From: Gammaproteobacteria bacterium
GTDB lineage: Bacteria > Pseudomonadota > Gammaproteobacteria > Pseudomonadales > Azotimanducaceae
Assembly: GCA_030433075.1 (NCBI GenBank)
Contig: JAUILI010000006.1
Location: 1-61,995, forward strand
Length of the DNA: 61,995 nt
Direction: 5' to 3'
Within the stretch, counting starts at the first letter, position 1; the number at the start of each line of letters is the position of its first letter. The translations under genes were made by a program, and so were the position numbers. Positions 8,013 through 17,600 of the stretch are shown here, one piece after another. The notes below the pieces were generated by a model that worked only from the letters and a program-made list of their open reading frames with translations, was not told where the DNA came from and did no database searches.

Positions 8013-9208
8013 TACTCCGCGCCTCCGAGGGCAACCGGCGGCAGCGCCTCCCGGGTGCAGGCAAAGGCCGCGCCGGAGAAGTCCGGCGCCGCAAAGCCGT
8101 TCGGCGCATCAAGGGCCACGGTGCCGAGCTCACCATTGTCATGGGCGCAGACCACCGGACCCTCCTGCTCGGGACGGACAAAGCCATCCCAGATAATCGC
8201 CGGCAGGGCCGGCAGCTGCGCTGCCGCCTTCAGGGCGATGAGGGGCTCGGAATCGGGATCGTAGCCGCTCTTCTCGATGGTGTTGTGGTGAATGGAGATC
8301 TGCTCCGGGAAGGGATCGTAGTTCGGATCATCCAGCGGCCGACCGGTGATGAGGTAGCTCACCACGAGTACCGCGGCGGTCTGGTGGTCGGAGATGGTGT
8401 TCTCAAAGATTTCGATATCGTCGTTAGAGTTCACCATGATCCCCGAGCCCGCGGGTACGGTGCCCACGATGTTGCCCTCCGGGGCAAAGTTCGCCGTGTT
8501 GTTATGGGCCAGGGTGTTATGGAACACGCGCGTTTGGCGCCCCCCCTGCACAGGCAGATCGGGAAGATCGAAGACCAAAATGCCGCCGGTGTTGTCCACG
8601 ACGTTGTTCTCGTAGACGTCGGCCTGCGTGCTGTTTTCGATCTCGATGCCCGCGACGTTAAAGGCCACCTGGTTTCGCCGCACGATGATGTTCGTCGATT
8701 GGCCCACGTAGATGCCGGCGTCGCTCGCGCCGATGGCAATGGAGTCTTCGATCAGGACGCCATCGCACTGCACGGGATAGAGGCCGTAGGCGCCATTCGT
8801 GCTCTTCGGACCGCCGGTCCATTCCGTGCGCACGCCCCGCACCACGAGGTTTTTACACTGGTTCATCTTGATAGCGTCGCCCTTGGCATCGAGGACGGCG
8901 AAGCCTTCGAGGGTCACGTCCTCCGCTGCCACGAGAAGCCCCTCGGCCCCGGCCAGCTGCCCGGCGAAATCGAGAATGGACTTATCTTGCCCTGCGCCCT
9001 TTAGGGTAACGCCGTTGACCCCAAGGGATAGGCTGCGATCAAAGGTGAAATGCCCCTCGGGAATGGTCACGGTGCTGCCCGGCTCCGCAGACAGGAGCGC
9101 TTCCCGCAGCGCCTGGGCCGGATCCTTCGCGGGCTCCGGCGCCCCGCCGCAGGCGCTCAGCAGCGCTGCCCCCAATACGCCCATCAGCCATCGCTGTGCT
9201 GCGTTCAT
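8012..9208 (-). CDS. Parallel beta-helix repeat lipoprotein (SO2930 partner)
   Basis: A 398-residue protein with a lipoprotein signal (LLSAC). Residues about 50-330 form a right-handed parallel beta-helix with recurring Asn/Ile/Val ladder turns such as NQVAFNVAGIEIENS and NSNDDIEIFENTISD, typical of carbohydrate-binding or -lyase folds. This family pairs with SO2930-type cytochromes; no catalytic activity has been assigned that I know of. The start is ATG 9208 with GGGAGAG seven bases upstream; a longer in-frame extension to 9334 lacks a signal peptide. First gene of the three-gene operon. Confidence 0.9.
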   Translation of the reverse strand: MNAAQRWLMGVLGAALLSACGGAPEPAKDPAQALREALLSAEPGSTVTIPEGHFTFDRSLSLGVNGVTLKGAGQDKSILDFAGQLAGAEGLLVAAEDVTLEGFAVLDAKGDAIKMNQCKNLVVRGVRTEWTGGPKSTNGAYGLYPVQCDGVLIEDSIAIGASDAGIYVGQSTNIIVRRNQVAFNVAGIEIENSTQADVYENNVVDNTGGILVFDLPDLPVQGGRQTRVFHNTLAHNNTANFAPEGNIVGTVPAGSGIMVNSNDDIEIFENTISDHQTAAVLVVSYLITGRPLDDPNYDPFPEQISIHHNTIEKSGYDPDSEPLIALKAAAQLPALPAIIWDGFVRPEQEGPVVCAHDNGELGTVALDAPNGFAAPDFSGAAFACTREALPPVALGGAE

Positions 9209-9275
9209 ACTTTTTCTCTCCCGCCCGAATGTCTTAGTGCACAAGGCCCCAATTAAGCGGGCTCGGAGGGAGAGG

Positions 9276-9683
9276 TCAAGGCTTATCCTCAAGCGCGCGC
9301 TCCGCTTCCCAAGCGCGGAAGGCTGCGAGGTCATCGGAAAGGCGTTTCAGCACCCAGCCGAGGATGGCCGCATCATCGATAAAGCCCAGGGCGAGGATGG
9401 GATCGGGGATCAGATCGAGGGGCATGAGCCAATAGAGCAACGCCGCGCCCACGGCGGTCATCACCCCCTGAGGCAGGGCGGGGTAACGACCGGACACGGT
9501 GGCGTCGAGAAGCCGCAGGAGCGTCTTAAGATCGTCGCCGAGCTTTGCTAACGGTCCGGCATCACCATCGCGCCGGGCTCGAAGCTCAGCGAGTACCGCT
9601 GCAAGGGCTTTTTTGTCTGTCGCCAGCTTGGCTCCGCGCTTCGCAAAGCGCTTGAGTCCTCGCGGCCAAGGGTCGAAGGCCAT
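9276..9683 (-). CDS. DUF1232 (YkvA-like) membrane-associated protein
   Basis: A 135-residue protein with the DUF1232 signature: ALLYWLMPLDLIPDPILALGFIDDAAILG (described here by its YxxxPxDxIPD core and the following DD). The first 60 residues are basic and helical. The family is widespread and of unknown function, probably peripheral to the membrane. It is monocistronic, lying between the beta-helix operon (67 bp on) and a 350-bp spacer. Confidence 0.85.
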   Translation of the reverse strand: MAFDPWPRGLKRFAKRGAKLATDKKALAAVLAELRARRDGDAGPLAKLGDDLKTLLRLLDATVSGRYPALPQGVMTAVGAALLYWLMPLDLIPDPILALGFIDDAAILGWVLKRLSDDLAAFRAWEAERALEDKP

Positions 9684-9979
9684 GGCTCACCGATCAATGG
9701 GGATTGATCTCAAAGTTTACGTGATGTAGGGGCTCAAAGGCTGTGGATAACTTCGTTGATAACTTTTGGCCTTGGCTACGGCTTTTTATGACAGAAGACC
9801 GGCGGCTTGGCGCCACTTTCACCCGGGTTATCGAAAAATCTATTTATTACAATTGCTTGCGGGCATTAATGGAAATGAAATATTAAGGTTTTCCCCTATC
9901 CGTCGGTGAAACGGAGGCCTTTCGCTGATGTGCATAAGTGGGCTTTATGCACCGTAAGCGAACACTTACGCAGAAGGGG
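9684..9979. promoter_or_regulatory. A/T-rich spacer with DnaA box and two inverted repeats
   Basis: No gene is seen. TGTGGATAA at 9742-9750 is a perfect consensus DnaA box. Two adjacent inverted repeats follow: TGCATAA (9931-9937) with TTATGCA (9945-9951), and CGTAAG (9953-9958) with CTTACG (9965-9970). The stretch 9835-9895 is markedly A/T-rich. The DUF1232 promoter must lie here. One DnaA box alone does not make an origin. Confidence 0.55.
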
Positions 9980-10017
9980 GCGAAAAGAGGCGCCTAGGTG
10001 CCTTTATCCTAGACGCC
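9980..10017 (-). terminator. Rho-independent terminator of the ALS-ALDH operon
   Basis: On the minus strand GGCGTCTAGG (10017-10008) pairs with CCTAGGCGCC (9998-9989) over 10 positions with one G-T wobble. TCTTTT follows. It lies 20 bp after the aldehyde dehydrogenase stop codon. Confidence 0.85.
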
Positions 10018-10037
10018 CCGCTGTCGCAAGGACTTTT

Positions 10038-11471
10038 TTACGCCTTCGGATCCCGCACCACCATGAGGCGCAGCTCGGTCATATCCTCGATGGCGAAGCG
10101 GACCCCTTCCCGGCCCAGCCCCGAGTCCTTCACGCCTCCATACGGCATGTTATCCACCCGGTAGGACGGCACATCCCCAATCACCACGCCCCCGACCTCG
10201 AGGCGATCCCAGGCGCGCTGAGCCTTGTAGAGATCGCGGGTGAAGATGCCCGCCTGCAGGCCAAACTTACTGCGGTTCACCGCAGCAAGGGCCTCATCAA
10301 AGTCCGAGAAGCGCATAAGGTTAGCCACGGGGCCAAAGGCCTCTTCCGTATTCACCCGGCAGCGCTCGGGAACGTTCTCCAAAAGGGTCGCATCGAGCAT
10401 GGCGCCCTCGCATTCCCCGCCGCAGAGCAGCGTCGCCCCATCGGCTACGGCCTCATCAATCCAGCCCTTTAGGCGGGCCGCCTCCTTCGTCGAGATCATG
10501 GGGCCAATGAAGGTTTCCCGATCCTTCGGGTCGCCCTTTTTCAAGGCCTTCGTCGCCGCCACGAGCTTATCCCGGAAGGCGTCATAGACCGCGTCGTGCA
10601 CGAGGATGCGCTGCACCCCAATGCAGGACTGGCCCGACTGGTAGAAGGCGCCGAAGACCACCCGAGCAACGGCATCCTCGAGATCGGCGTCCTCGTCGAC
10701 GATCACCGCCGCGTTGCCCCCAAGCTCGAGCACCACGGGTTTCTTGCCGGCCCGGGCCTTCAAATCCCAGCCCACGCCCGGAGAACCGGTGAAAGACAGC
10801 AGCCTGAAGCGCTCATCGGTGGTGAACAGATCCGCCCCGTCGCGGCGGCACGGCAGAATGGAGAAGGCCCCCGGGGGCAGGTCCGTTTCGGCGAGAATCT
10901 CGCCGATCACAATCGCGCCGATGGGCGTCAGGCTCGCCGGCTTGAGCACAAAGGGACACCCCGCGGCGATGGCCGGGGCCACCTTGTGCGCCGCCAAATT
11001 CAGGGGAAAGTTGAAGGGGCTGATGAAGGAGCAGGGGCCAATGGGCACGCGCTTATAAAAGCCCTGATAGCCCCGGGCCCGGGGACTGATATCGAGGGGC
11101 ATAATCTCCCCGCCGATGCGCGTGCACTCCTCCGCCGCCACCACAAAGGTGTCGATGAGGCGCGTAACCTCCCCCTCCGCATCCTTGATGGGCTTCCCTG
11201 CCTCGATGCACAGGGCCTCCGCCAGCTCGTCAAAGCGCTCCCGAAAGCGCTTCACGCAGTGTTCGAGCACGGCCTTGCGCTCGTAGCTAGCCAGCCGCGC
11301 CATGGGCTCGGCAGCGGCCTCCGCCGCAGCGATGGCCCGGTCGATATCCTCCGCCGACGCCATGGCTACCCGAGTGGCCACTTCACCGCTGTATTTATCA
11401 ATCACCTCGAGATCCGTGTTCGGCATCTCCGCACGGTTGGCGAGGTAGAAGGGGTAGCTTTCCCGAAGCAT
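10038..11471 (-). CDS. Aldehyde dehydrogenase family enzyme
   Basis: A 477-residue NAD(P)+-dependent aldehyde dehydrogenase of the cytosol. The catalytic cysteine is in GQSCIGVQRI, the general-base glutamate in ELGGNA, and the cofactor loop in FTGSPGVG; FGPVANLMRF is the C-terminal block. It resembles the branch with lactaldehyde, phosphonoacetaldehyde and non-phosphorylating glyceraldehyde-3-phosphate dehydrogenases, but the substrate is not fixed by sequence. Start ATG 11471 has GGGAGAGG upstream; 11 more residues are in frame before it. It follows the acetolactate synthase-like gene by 22 bp, so the synthase product or its donor aldehyde is a plausible link. Confidence 0.93.
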   Translation of the reverse strand: MLRESYPFYLANRAEMPNTDLEVIDKYSGEVATRVAMASAEDIDRAIAAAEAAAEPMARLASYERKAVLEHCVKRFRERFDELAEALCIEAGKPIKDAEGEVTRLIDTFVVAAEECTRIGGEIMPLDISPRARGYQGFYKRVPIGPCSFISPFNFPLNLAAHKVAPAIAAGCPFVLKPASLTPIGAIVIGEILAETDLPPGAFSILPCRRDGADLFTTDERFRLLSFTGSPGVGWDLKARAGKKPVVLELGGNAAVIVDEDADLEDAVARVVFGAFYQSGQSCIGVQRILVHDAVYDAFRDKLVAATKALKKGDPKDRETFIGPMISTKEAARLKGWIDEAVADGATLLCGGECEGAMLDATLLENVPERCRVNTEEAFGPVANLMRFSDFDEALAAVNRSKFGLQAGIFTRDLYKAQRAWDRLEVGGVVIGDVPSYRVDNMPYGGVKDSGLGREGVRFAIEDMTELRLMVVRDPKA

Positions 11472-11493
11472 GGGCCTCTCCCTGTCAGCGGCG

Positions 11494-13146
11494 TTAGATG
11501 GCAACGGCGATGTTGCCGAGGCGCTGGGTGAGCAAGCGGTTTTCCCGATAATCGATGGGCACCACTACGAGGCTAGGCCCGGGGGTCTCGAAGGACTTGG
11601 CCAGCTCGCTCTGGAGATCGGCGCTACGGGTGACGTGGAAGCCGTTCCAGCCAAAGGCCGAGGCCAGCTGCATCCAGTCCGGATTGCCGAAGTCGAGATC
11701 GGTGTGGCGACCAAAGTGGTTTTCCTGCTTCCACTTGATGAGCCCGTAGCCCTTGTCTTCCCACACCATCACCGTGAGGTTCAGGTTCAGGCGCTTCGCC
11801 GTTTCCATCTCCTGCACGTTCATGAGGAAGCCCGCATCCCCGCAGATGCCGAGAATGCGCTTGTCGGGGTGGACCAGCGCTGCCGCCAGCGCGCCGGGAA
11901 GGGCAAAGCCCATGGAGCAGAAGCCGTTGGGGATGAGGCAGGTATTGGGCTCGTGGCAATGGTAGTGGCGAGCGATCCACATCTTGTGGGCCCCCACGTC
12001 GGACAGCAGCACGTCGTCCGGACCCAGCACCTGACGCGCATCCCAGAGCACCTTCTGGGGGCGAATGCTGCCTTCCGTGTCGTCATCCTTGTGCTCTTCG
12101 AGCTCCGCCTTCATGTCGGCCCGAGCCGAGCGCTGGCCGGAAAGGTCGTAGTCCGGCACCCCGTCCTTGGCAAAGCGCTCGTTGAGCATCCACAGGGTGT
12201 GGGCGATGTCCCCCACCACCTCGACCTCGGGGTAGTAATGGTCGTCGATCTCCGAGGGGAGGAAGTCCACGTGAATGATGCGCTTGTCGGCGCGGTCGTT
12301 CCAAAGGCGCGGATGGTATTCCACCATGTCGTAGCCGAGGGTCAGGACCACGTCGGCTTCATCGATGGCCCGGGAAATAAAGTCCTTCGCCTGGAGCCCT
12401 ACGGTGTAGAGGCAGTACTCCGCGTCCATATCGACGCAGCCCTTGGCCATGAAGGTGCTCGCCACCCCAATGCCCGTGGTCTCGCACAGCTGGCGCAGCT
12501 GCTTCGATGCCCGCTTCCGGATCGCGCCGTTCCCGGCCAGGATCACGGGGCGCTTCGCCTCCTTCAGCACCGCGAAGGCCCGATCCATGACCTTGTCGTC
12601 GGGTACGGGACGGCGGAAGCGCCGGGGCTTAATGGGCACAGCGTTCGTTTCGTGCTCAGCGATATCCTCGGGCAGCTCCAGCAGCACGGCGCCGGGCTTT
12701 TCCGTGCGGGTCAGGCGCGCCGCTTTCCGCACCACCTCAGGGATATTGTTGGCGTTGATAATCTGATGGGCCCACTTGGTGACCGGACGGAACATCTGCA
12801 CCACATCCATGACCTGGTGCGATTCCTTATGCAGGCGGTCCGATGACCCCTGCCCCGTCAGCACCAGCATGGGCGCGCGGTCCATGTTGGCATCGGCGAC
12901 GCCGGTGATGAGGTTCGTGGCCCCGGGGCCGAGCGTACCGAGGCACCCCGCAGGCTCCCCGGTGAGGCGGCCGTAGATTTCCCCCATGAAGGAGGCGCCC
13001 TGCTCGTGGCGGCAGAGGATGAAGCGGATCTTCTCCGACTGCTCCAGGGACATCATGAAGTCGGCGTTCTCTTCCCCGGGCACGCCGAAGATGTACTCCA
13101 CGCCCTCTTCTTCTAGGCACTTCACGAACAGATCTGACGCTTTCAT
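11494..13146 (-). CDS. Acetolactate synthase-like ThDP enzyme
   Basis: A 550-residue thiamine-diphosphate enzyme of the acetolactate synthase large-subunit type, which condenses 2-oxo acids after decarboxylation. The ThDP-activating glutamate is in CRHEQGASFMGEIYG. The diphosphate-binding region begins GDAGFLMNVQEMETA, with EDKGYG where many relatives have NNxxYG. No regulatory small subunit gene (ilvN/ilvH) follows, and the partner is an aldehyde dehydrogenase, so it is more likely a catabolic enzyme than the branched-chain biosynthetic one. Ribosome site GGGAGGG lies 4 bases before the ATG. Confidence 0.93.
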   Translation of the reverse strand: MKASDLFVKCLEEEGVEYIFGVPGEENADFMMSLEQSEKIRFILCRHEQGASFMGEIYGRLTGEPAGCLGTLGPGATNLITGVADANMDRAPMLVLTGQGSSDRLHKESHQVMDVVQMFRPVTKWAHQIINANNIPEVVRKAARLTRTEKPGAVLLELPEDIAEHETNAVPIKPRRFRRPVPDDKVMDRAFAVLKEAKRPVILAGNGAIRKRASKQLRQLCETTGIGVASTFMAKGCVDMDAEYCLYTVGLQAKDFISRAIDEADVVLTLGYDMVEYHPRLWNDRADKRIIHVDFLPSEIDDHYYPEVEVVGDIAHTLWMLNERFAKDGVPDYDLSGQRSARADMKAELEEHKDDDTEGSIRPQKVLWDARQVLGPDDVLLSDVGAHKMWIARHYHCHEPNTCLIPNGFCSMGFALPGALAAALVHPDKRILGICGDAGFLMNVQEMETAKRLNLNLTVMVWEDKGYGLIKWKQENHFGRHTDLDFGNPDWMQLASAFGWNGFHVTRSADLQSELAKSFETPGPSLVVVPIDYRENRLLTQRLGNIAVAI

Positions 13147-13272
13147 GGAACCCTCCCAGCACCGCAGTAGGAGACCTTGCGCGGGGGCGCAAGATCTCAG
13201 CGAATTGGCGAACCTGGGCGTCCCTTCCCCGTCGCTAACGGAGCCCCTCCCCAGGCGCCCCGAAAAAGCTTG

Positions 13273-13300
13273 GCTAGCGCACGCCTGCTAGCGCGCGCCC
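13273..13300. repeat. Two tandem 14-bp units at the pentahaem gene end
   Basis: GCTAGCGCACGCCT (13273-13286) is followed at once by GCTAGCGCGCGCCC (13287-13300). The stop codon of the pentahaem gene (13290-13288) is inside the second unit, so the C-terminal Gly-Ala-Arg is encoded by repeat. The same unit recurs three times at 55649-55690. Confidence 0.85.
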
Positions 13301-14607
13301 ACCTGCAGGCCGGCGGACAGGGCCGCCACGGCCTGAGCAAAGGCGCCGGCGTCGAAGCGATCTTCGTCGTCGACGCTTGCGAACACCCGGTCCATGGCCG
13401 GGCGGCTGGCATCCCAGCGGGCCGTGGACAGAAGCAGCACGTCGAGAGCCATGGCGGCCTGCTCGGCGAGCACGTAATCGCGATAGTCGCCTCGGGCGCC
13501 GGCGCGGATGAGGGCCGCCAGCGCGACCTCCTGCGCTTCCGCGCTGAGGGGCGCTTTGAGGGCCGCATCTAAGCGATCGACGGCCTTCCCAAGCTGATCC
13601 GTCGCGGCCTTGAAGGCGTCAAAGCCCGTGGCCACGGAAGCGTTCAGCGCCTGAAGGCCCGCGAGCAGCTCCGCGGCCGCGGCACCATCCACCGCCTCCG
13701 CCACAGGCAGAAGCAAAGCGAACTGGGCATCGTTCAAGCGGATCGCCCCGGGATCGAGCCCCTGGGTCAGGCGCGTGGGCGCCCAACGCTTATCGCTCAT
13801 GGGGTGGTGGCACGCGTGGCAATCGAAGAGGGCGATTTCCGGGAACAGGCCGGCCTCGTGCACCAGCCGCCCTTCCAACAGGGACAGGGTGTGGCGCGCG
13901 GAGGCGAGGAGCCCCGTGGTCCAGGTCACCACGGGGGTTTCCAGGCGCTTGCGCTCGGCGTAATCCGCGTCGCGCGCCCAGTGCGGCGGCTCAAGCTCCG
14001 TAAAGGTGGATAGCTCGAAAGCGAGGCGCGGATGGCCCGCCCCCATGATGCGGTGCGTTGCGAACTTGTCTTCCGTGCCCAGGTGGCAGGACAGGCAGAG
14101 GTCCGTGCGCGCTGCCAGATCATCCGTGGCATAGAGGCCATGGGCGATATTGTCCGCGTGGGTCGCTTCCGGCGCCGTATGCCGGGCAATCCAATCCTCC
14201 GAGCCGCCGTGGCAAGCCTCGCAGCCCACGCCGTCGGTGATATCGAATTCCACCCCGCGCTGCGCCACAGGCACGTTATCGGCGTGGCAGTCGAGGCACA
14301 GGTCTGCCTCGTGGGCGTTAGGCAACCCAAGGTTCTTGGCGATGCGCTGGGAGTCTTCGTTCAAGAGGACGTTGTAGGCCCCGGCATGCTTGTCATAGCG
14401 CGTCCAGGTGACGTACTCGTTCTGCAGCACGTTCGCGCCGCCCCGCTCCACCGTGGCCCCGTGGCAAACGCTGGAGGCGCAGCTGGCCACGCCCTCGTGC
14501 ACCTTGCCATCGTCCTGGGGAAGCACCGCACCGGCGCCTCCCGCCAGCAGGAGGCCGCCGATAAGCGCCAAGCCTCGAATCCATCGCGTGTGCATCATGG
14601 TGCTCAT
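13288..14607 (-). CDS. Pentahaem cytochrome c554-like protein
   Basis: A 439-residue periplasmic cytochrome with an N-terminal signal peptide (residues 1-27). Five attachment motifs are visible: CASSVCH, a four-residue-spaced CX4CH, then CLDCH, CEACH, CLSCH and CHACH, all in residues about 42-265. The rest (about 270-439) is an Ala-rich helical domain without haem. The layout recalls the cytochrome c554 family (hydroxylamine-associated), used as an electron shuttle. Its ATG overlaps the stop of the decahaem-LVIVD gene by 4 bases. It is the last gene of the cluster; a specific partner is not known. Confidence 0.88.
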   Translation of the reverse strand: MSTMMHTRWIRGLALIGGLLLAGGAGAVLPQDDGKVHEGVASCASSVCHGATVERGGANVLQNEYVTWTRYDKHAGAYNVLLNEDSQRIAKNLGLPNAHEADLCLDCHADNVPVAQRGVEFDITDGVGCEACHGGSEDWIARHTAPEATHADNIAHGLYATDDLAARTDLCLSCHLGTEDKFATHRIMGAGHPRLAFELSTFTELEPPHWARDADYAERKRLETPVVTWTTGLLASARHTLSLLEGRLVHEAGLFPEIALFDCHACHHPMSDKRWAPTRLTQGLDPGAIRLNDAQFALLLPVAEAVDGAAAAELLAGLQALNASVATGFDAFKAATDQLGKAVDRLDAALKAPLSAEAQEVALAALIRAGARGDYRDYVLAEQAAMALDVLLLSTARWDASRPAMDRVFASVDDEDRFDAGAFAQAVAALSAGLQVGAR

Positions 14608-17600
14608 CGACCTCCCCCACCTGCGCCCACACCCTCGGACGCGGAACGGATTTCCTGCGTTTCAGCCTCGGCCATGGCCGCCGGCGGCCGACCCCGGGGA
14701 ATCATGGCCCCGGTGCCCGGCGTGTCCGTAACGGTCCAGGGCTTGCCTTGCTGGTCAAAGACCAGACTTCTCATATCGTCCTGGAACAGGGGACCGGAAC
14801 CGAGGCGACCAAAGATGGCCACCTGCCCCCCCGTTTCATCCACGGCCCGATCCCGCTCCAGGGGCCGGGTCACCGCCAAGGCCGGGGCGTCCGTTTGATA
14901 GCGCGCCACCAATTCGGGCTTGGGATCGGGGGAGAAGCCGTAGAAGCCCGGCACCGTATCCGGCGCCGTCAGCTGCACGACCTTCAGACCCTCGCGGCCG
15001 TCGGCCACGTAGGCAAAGAGGGACGCATTGGTGTGGGCCACGGAAACGTCCCGAGCATCGACGATGCCCGCGTCCCGGCCCACCACGTCATAGCGCTTGA
15101 GCGCCGTGGGCTTCTCCGCATCGACCACGACCAGGCCCTCGCTTCCCGCAGCCACGTAGACCCAGGTGCGCGCGACAAAAACGCCCCGGGCATCGGCCAG
15201 GCGGATGGTGTTGCCCACGGTAATGAAGGGATGGTCCGGGTCCGTTACGTCCACCACCTTCAGCCCCTCGGCATCGGTGACGAAGAGGTAGCGGAACTGG
15301 AGATGGGACGCGCGGCCATCGGTGAGGGGCAGCACGGAGCGCACCGCGGGCTTCAGCGGATCATCGAGATCGAGGATCACGAGCCCGGCATCGGCCAGGA
15401 TGTAGGCCAGATGGCCGCCCATGGTGATGTGCTGAGCGCCGTCGAGGATCCCCCCCTCGTTCCAGGTGAGGGCCCGCTCCAGGAAGTTATTCCGGGGTTC
15501 GCCGTCCGTGAAGGTATCGATGTTGACGAGGATGAGCCCCTCCTCCGCATCGGTCACAAAGGCGTAGTGATAGATCGGGTGGAAGGGCCGCTCCTGGTTC
15601 GTCACCCGCATGAGCTCGCCTTCGTTGCGCGCCGGCGCCACGGGCTGGGTAGTGACGATGGAGACGCAGGTGGCGTTCGCCGATTCCACCTGGGTGTCAT
15701 GGCCAAGCTCGCTGAAGGGCCCGGTCAAAATGCGATCGCTCACGCCCTTATTCGCGATATTCGCGATATCGAGCACGCGGAAGCCGCCCTTCCCCGTCGC
15801 CGCATAGAGATACTCGCCCCGATGCTGAAGGCACTGCACCGCATCGGAGAGGCCCTCGGCGTGGTGCTGGGGCAGCACCCGATCCCGCTCCAGATGCTCG
15901 GCGTACCAATCCGGATAGGCGTAGCGATGGAGGAAGGAACCAATCACCGCCTGGGGCTCGTCCCACTCCGTGACCTGCACCGCTTCCACGGTCCCTTCCC
16001 CGCCGACCCAGGTGAAGTAGCCCATGAAATCGATGTAGTCCGTCCCGTAGCCCAGGGTCTGGGCCATGATGGCGTTGTTGTCGCCGTCCGCGGACAGGTG
16101 GCAATCGCTGCAGTTACGCGTTTCCGTCTTCGGCACCGTATGGGGGAAGTGGGGGTTGATTGCCTGGGAGCTATAGCCGCTCGCCGCCATGGGGGGCTGC
16201 TGGATATAGATCTTTTCCCGGTTCGAGTTGGTCGAGGACAGCACCAGGGCCGAGGTAGAACGCAGGGGCGCCACGCGACCGCCATTGATGCCGCCGCGGC
16301 GGCCAATCATGAAGATCTGATCCCGCACCACCTGGGGGTTGTAGGTGGCGAAGTTCCGGGACTCCCCCCCTTCATAATGATGACGTTCCGTCTTCCAGTT
16401 GGCCTGGATGGGCAAGTGACAGCCGCCGCAGCTCGTGGTCCAGGAGGTGTGGCAGGTATAGCACTCCATCTTCTCGTAGCTGTGGGCGCGGTCTTCCGGA
16501 GGGACGTCCTCTCCCCAGTGCTGGCTGCCCGTGTTCGTGCTCATGAGCTTCGCCCGGGCCGCCTTCTCGTTGTAGTTAGCGTGGCCTTCCGTCACCGAGT
16601 CCTTCACCAGGCTCATTTCCCACTCGAGCTCGGGGTTCAGGAGGCTGCGCTGGATCAGCTTACCGTCCACCCACTCGAAGCGGGGCTTGCCGTCGGGATT
16701 CCGCAGCAGGCTTAAGTCGTGGCCTCCCGGGGGCGACGCCGGACCGGAGGTGCGAAGGTTCGGGTAGGCCTCCGCCGTGCCGTGGCAGTCCTGGCAGTCA
16801 ATCTCCACGGCGTTCGCCACTTCCGTATAGAGGTGGCCGTTGCCATGGGAATCCTGAGCAAAGTGGCAGTCCGCGCAGTGCATGCCCACGTCCACGTGGA
16901 TGGACGACATGTGCACGGCCTTCTGGAACTTGTCTGGATCATCGTGGGAAACGATGTTCCCTTCGCCGTCCAGCAGATGGCCCTTCCGGTCCTTCCGGAA
17001 GATCGCCCGGAAGTTCCACCCGTGACCGTGGTAGTCGGCGAACTGGGTGTTCTTGTTCAAATGGTTCCGCTCGGAAACGGTCTTCAGGAATTCGGGATCG
17101 GCCCACTTACCGCGCGGCGCCGCACCATTGGGATTCCGCTCGTTCACCTCGCGGATTTCCGCCGAGGTGGGGTACTTCTGTTCCTCCGGCCACATGTTGG
17201 GCGCGTCGGACTCGTAGTCCCACATGGTGTAGCCGAGGTAGGTGTTCATGAACATGTTCGGCTGGTGCATGTGGCAGGACATGCACTGAGCCGTAGGAAT
17301 GGCTCGGCTGAAGGCGTGGCGAATGGGGTGCCCCGACTCATCCTTGGCGATGGTGGGATCCACCGTGGCCGTCTTGCCCTCGTGGCCATGGGGGGCCCAC
17401 TGGCCCGAATGGCGCGGGTCCCGATCGTTCGCGTAGACCACGTGGCAGGCGCCGCAGCCCGAGGTCCGGTAATCCCCGGGCTGCTCGTTGGTGCCAAGGA
17501 ACCACATGAGCGGATCGTTCAGGCGCGTCTTGGTGATGTTGATGAGGGGCACGGAAATGCGCTGCCCCGTGCCCGGCCCGCGGTTGGACTGGCGGATATC

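Noticed and set aside
9742-9750. Replication origin at the DnaA box
   Set aside because: Only one consensus box, and none of the usual origin neighbours (dnaA, dnaN, gidA, rpmH) are present.
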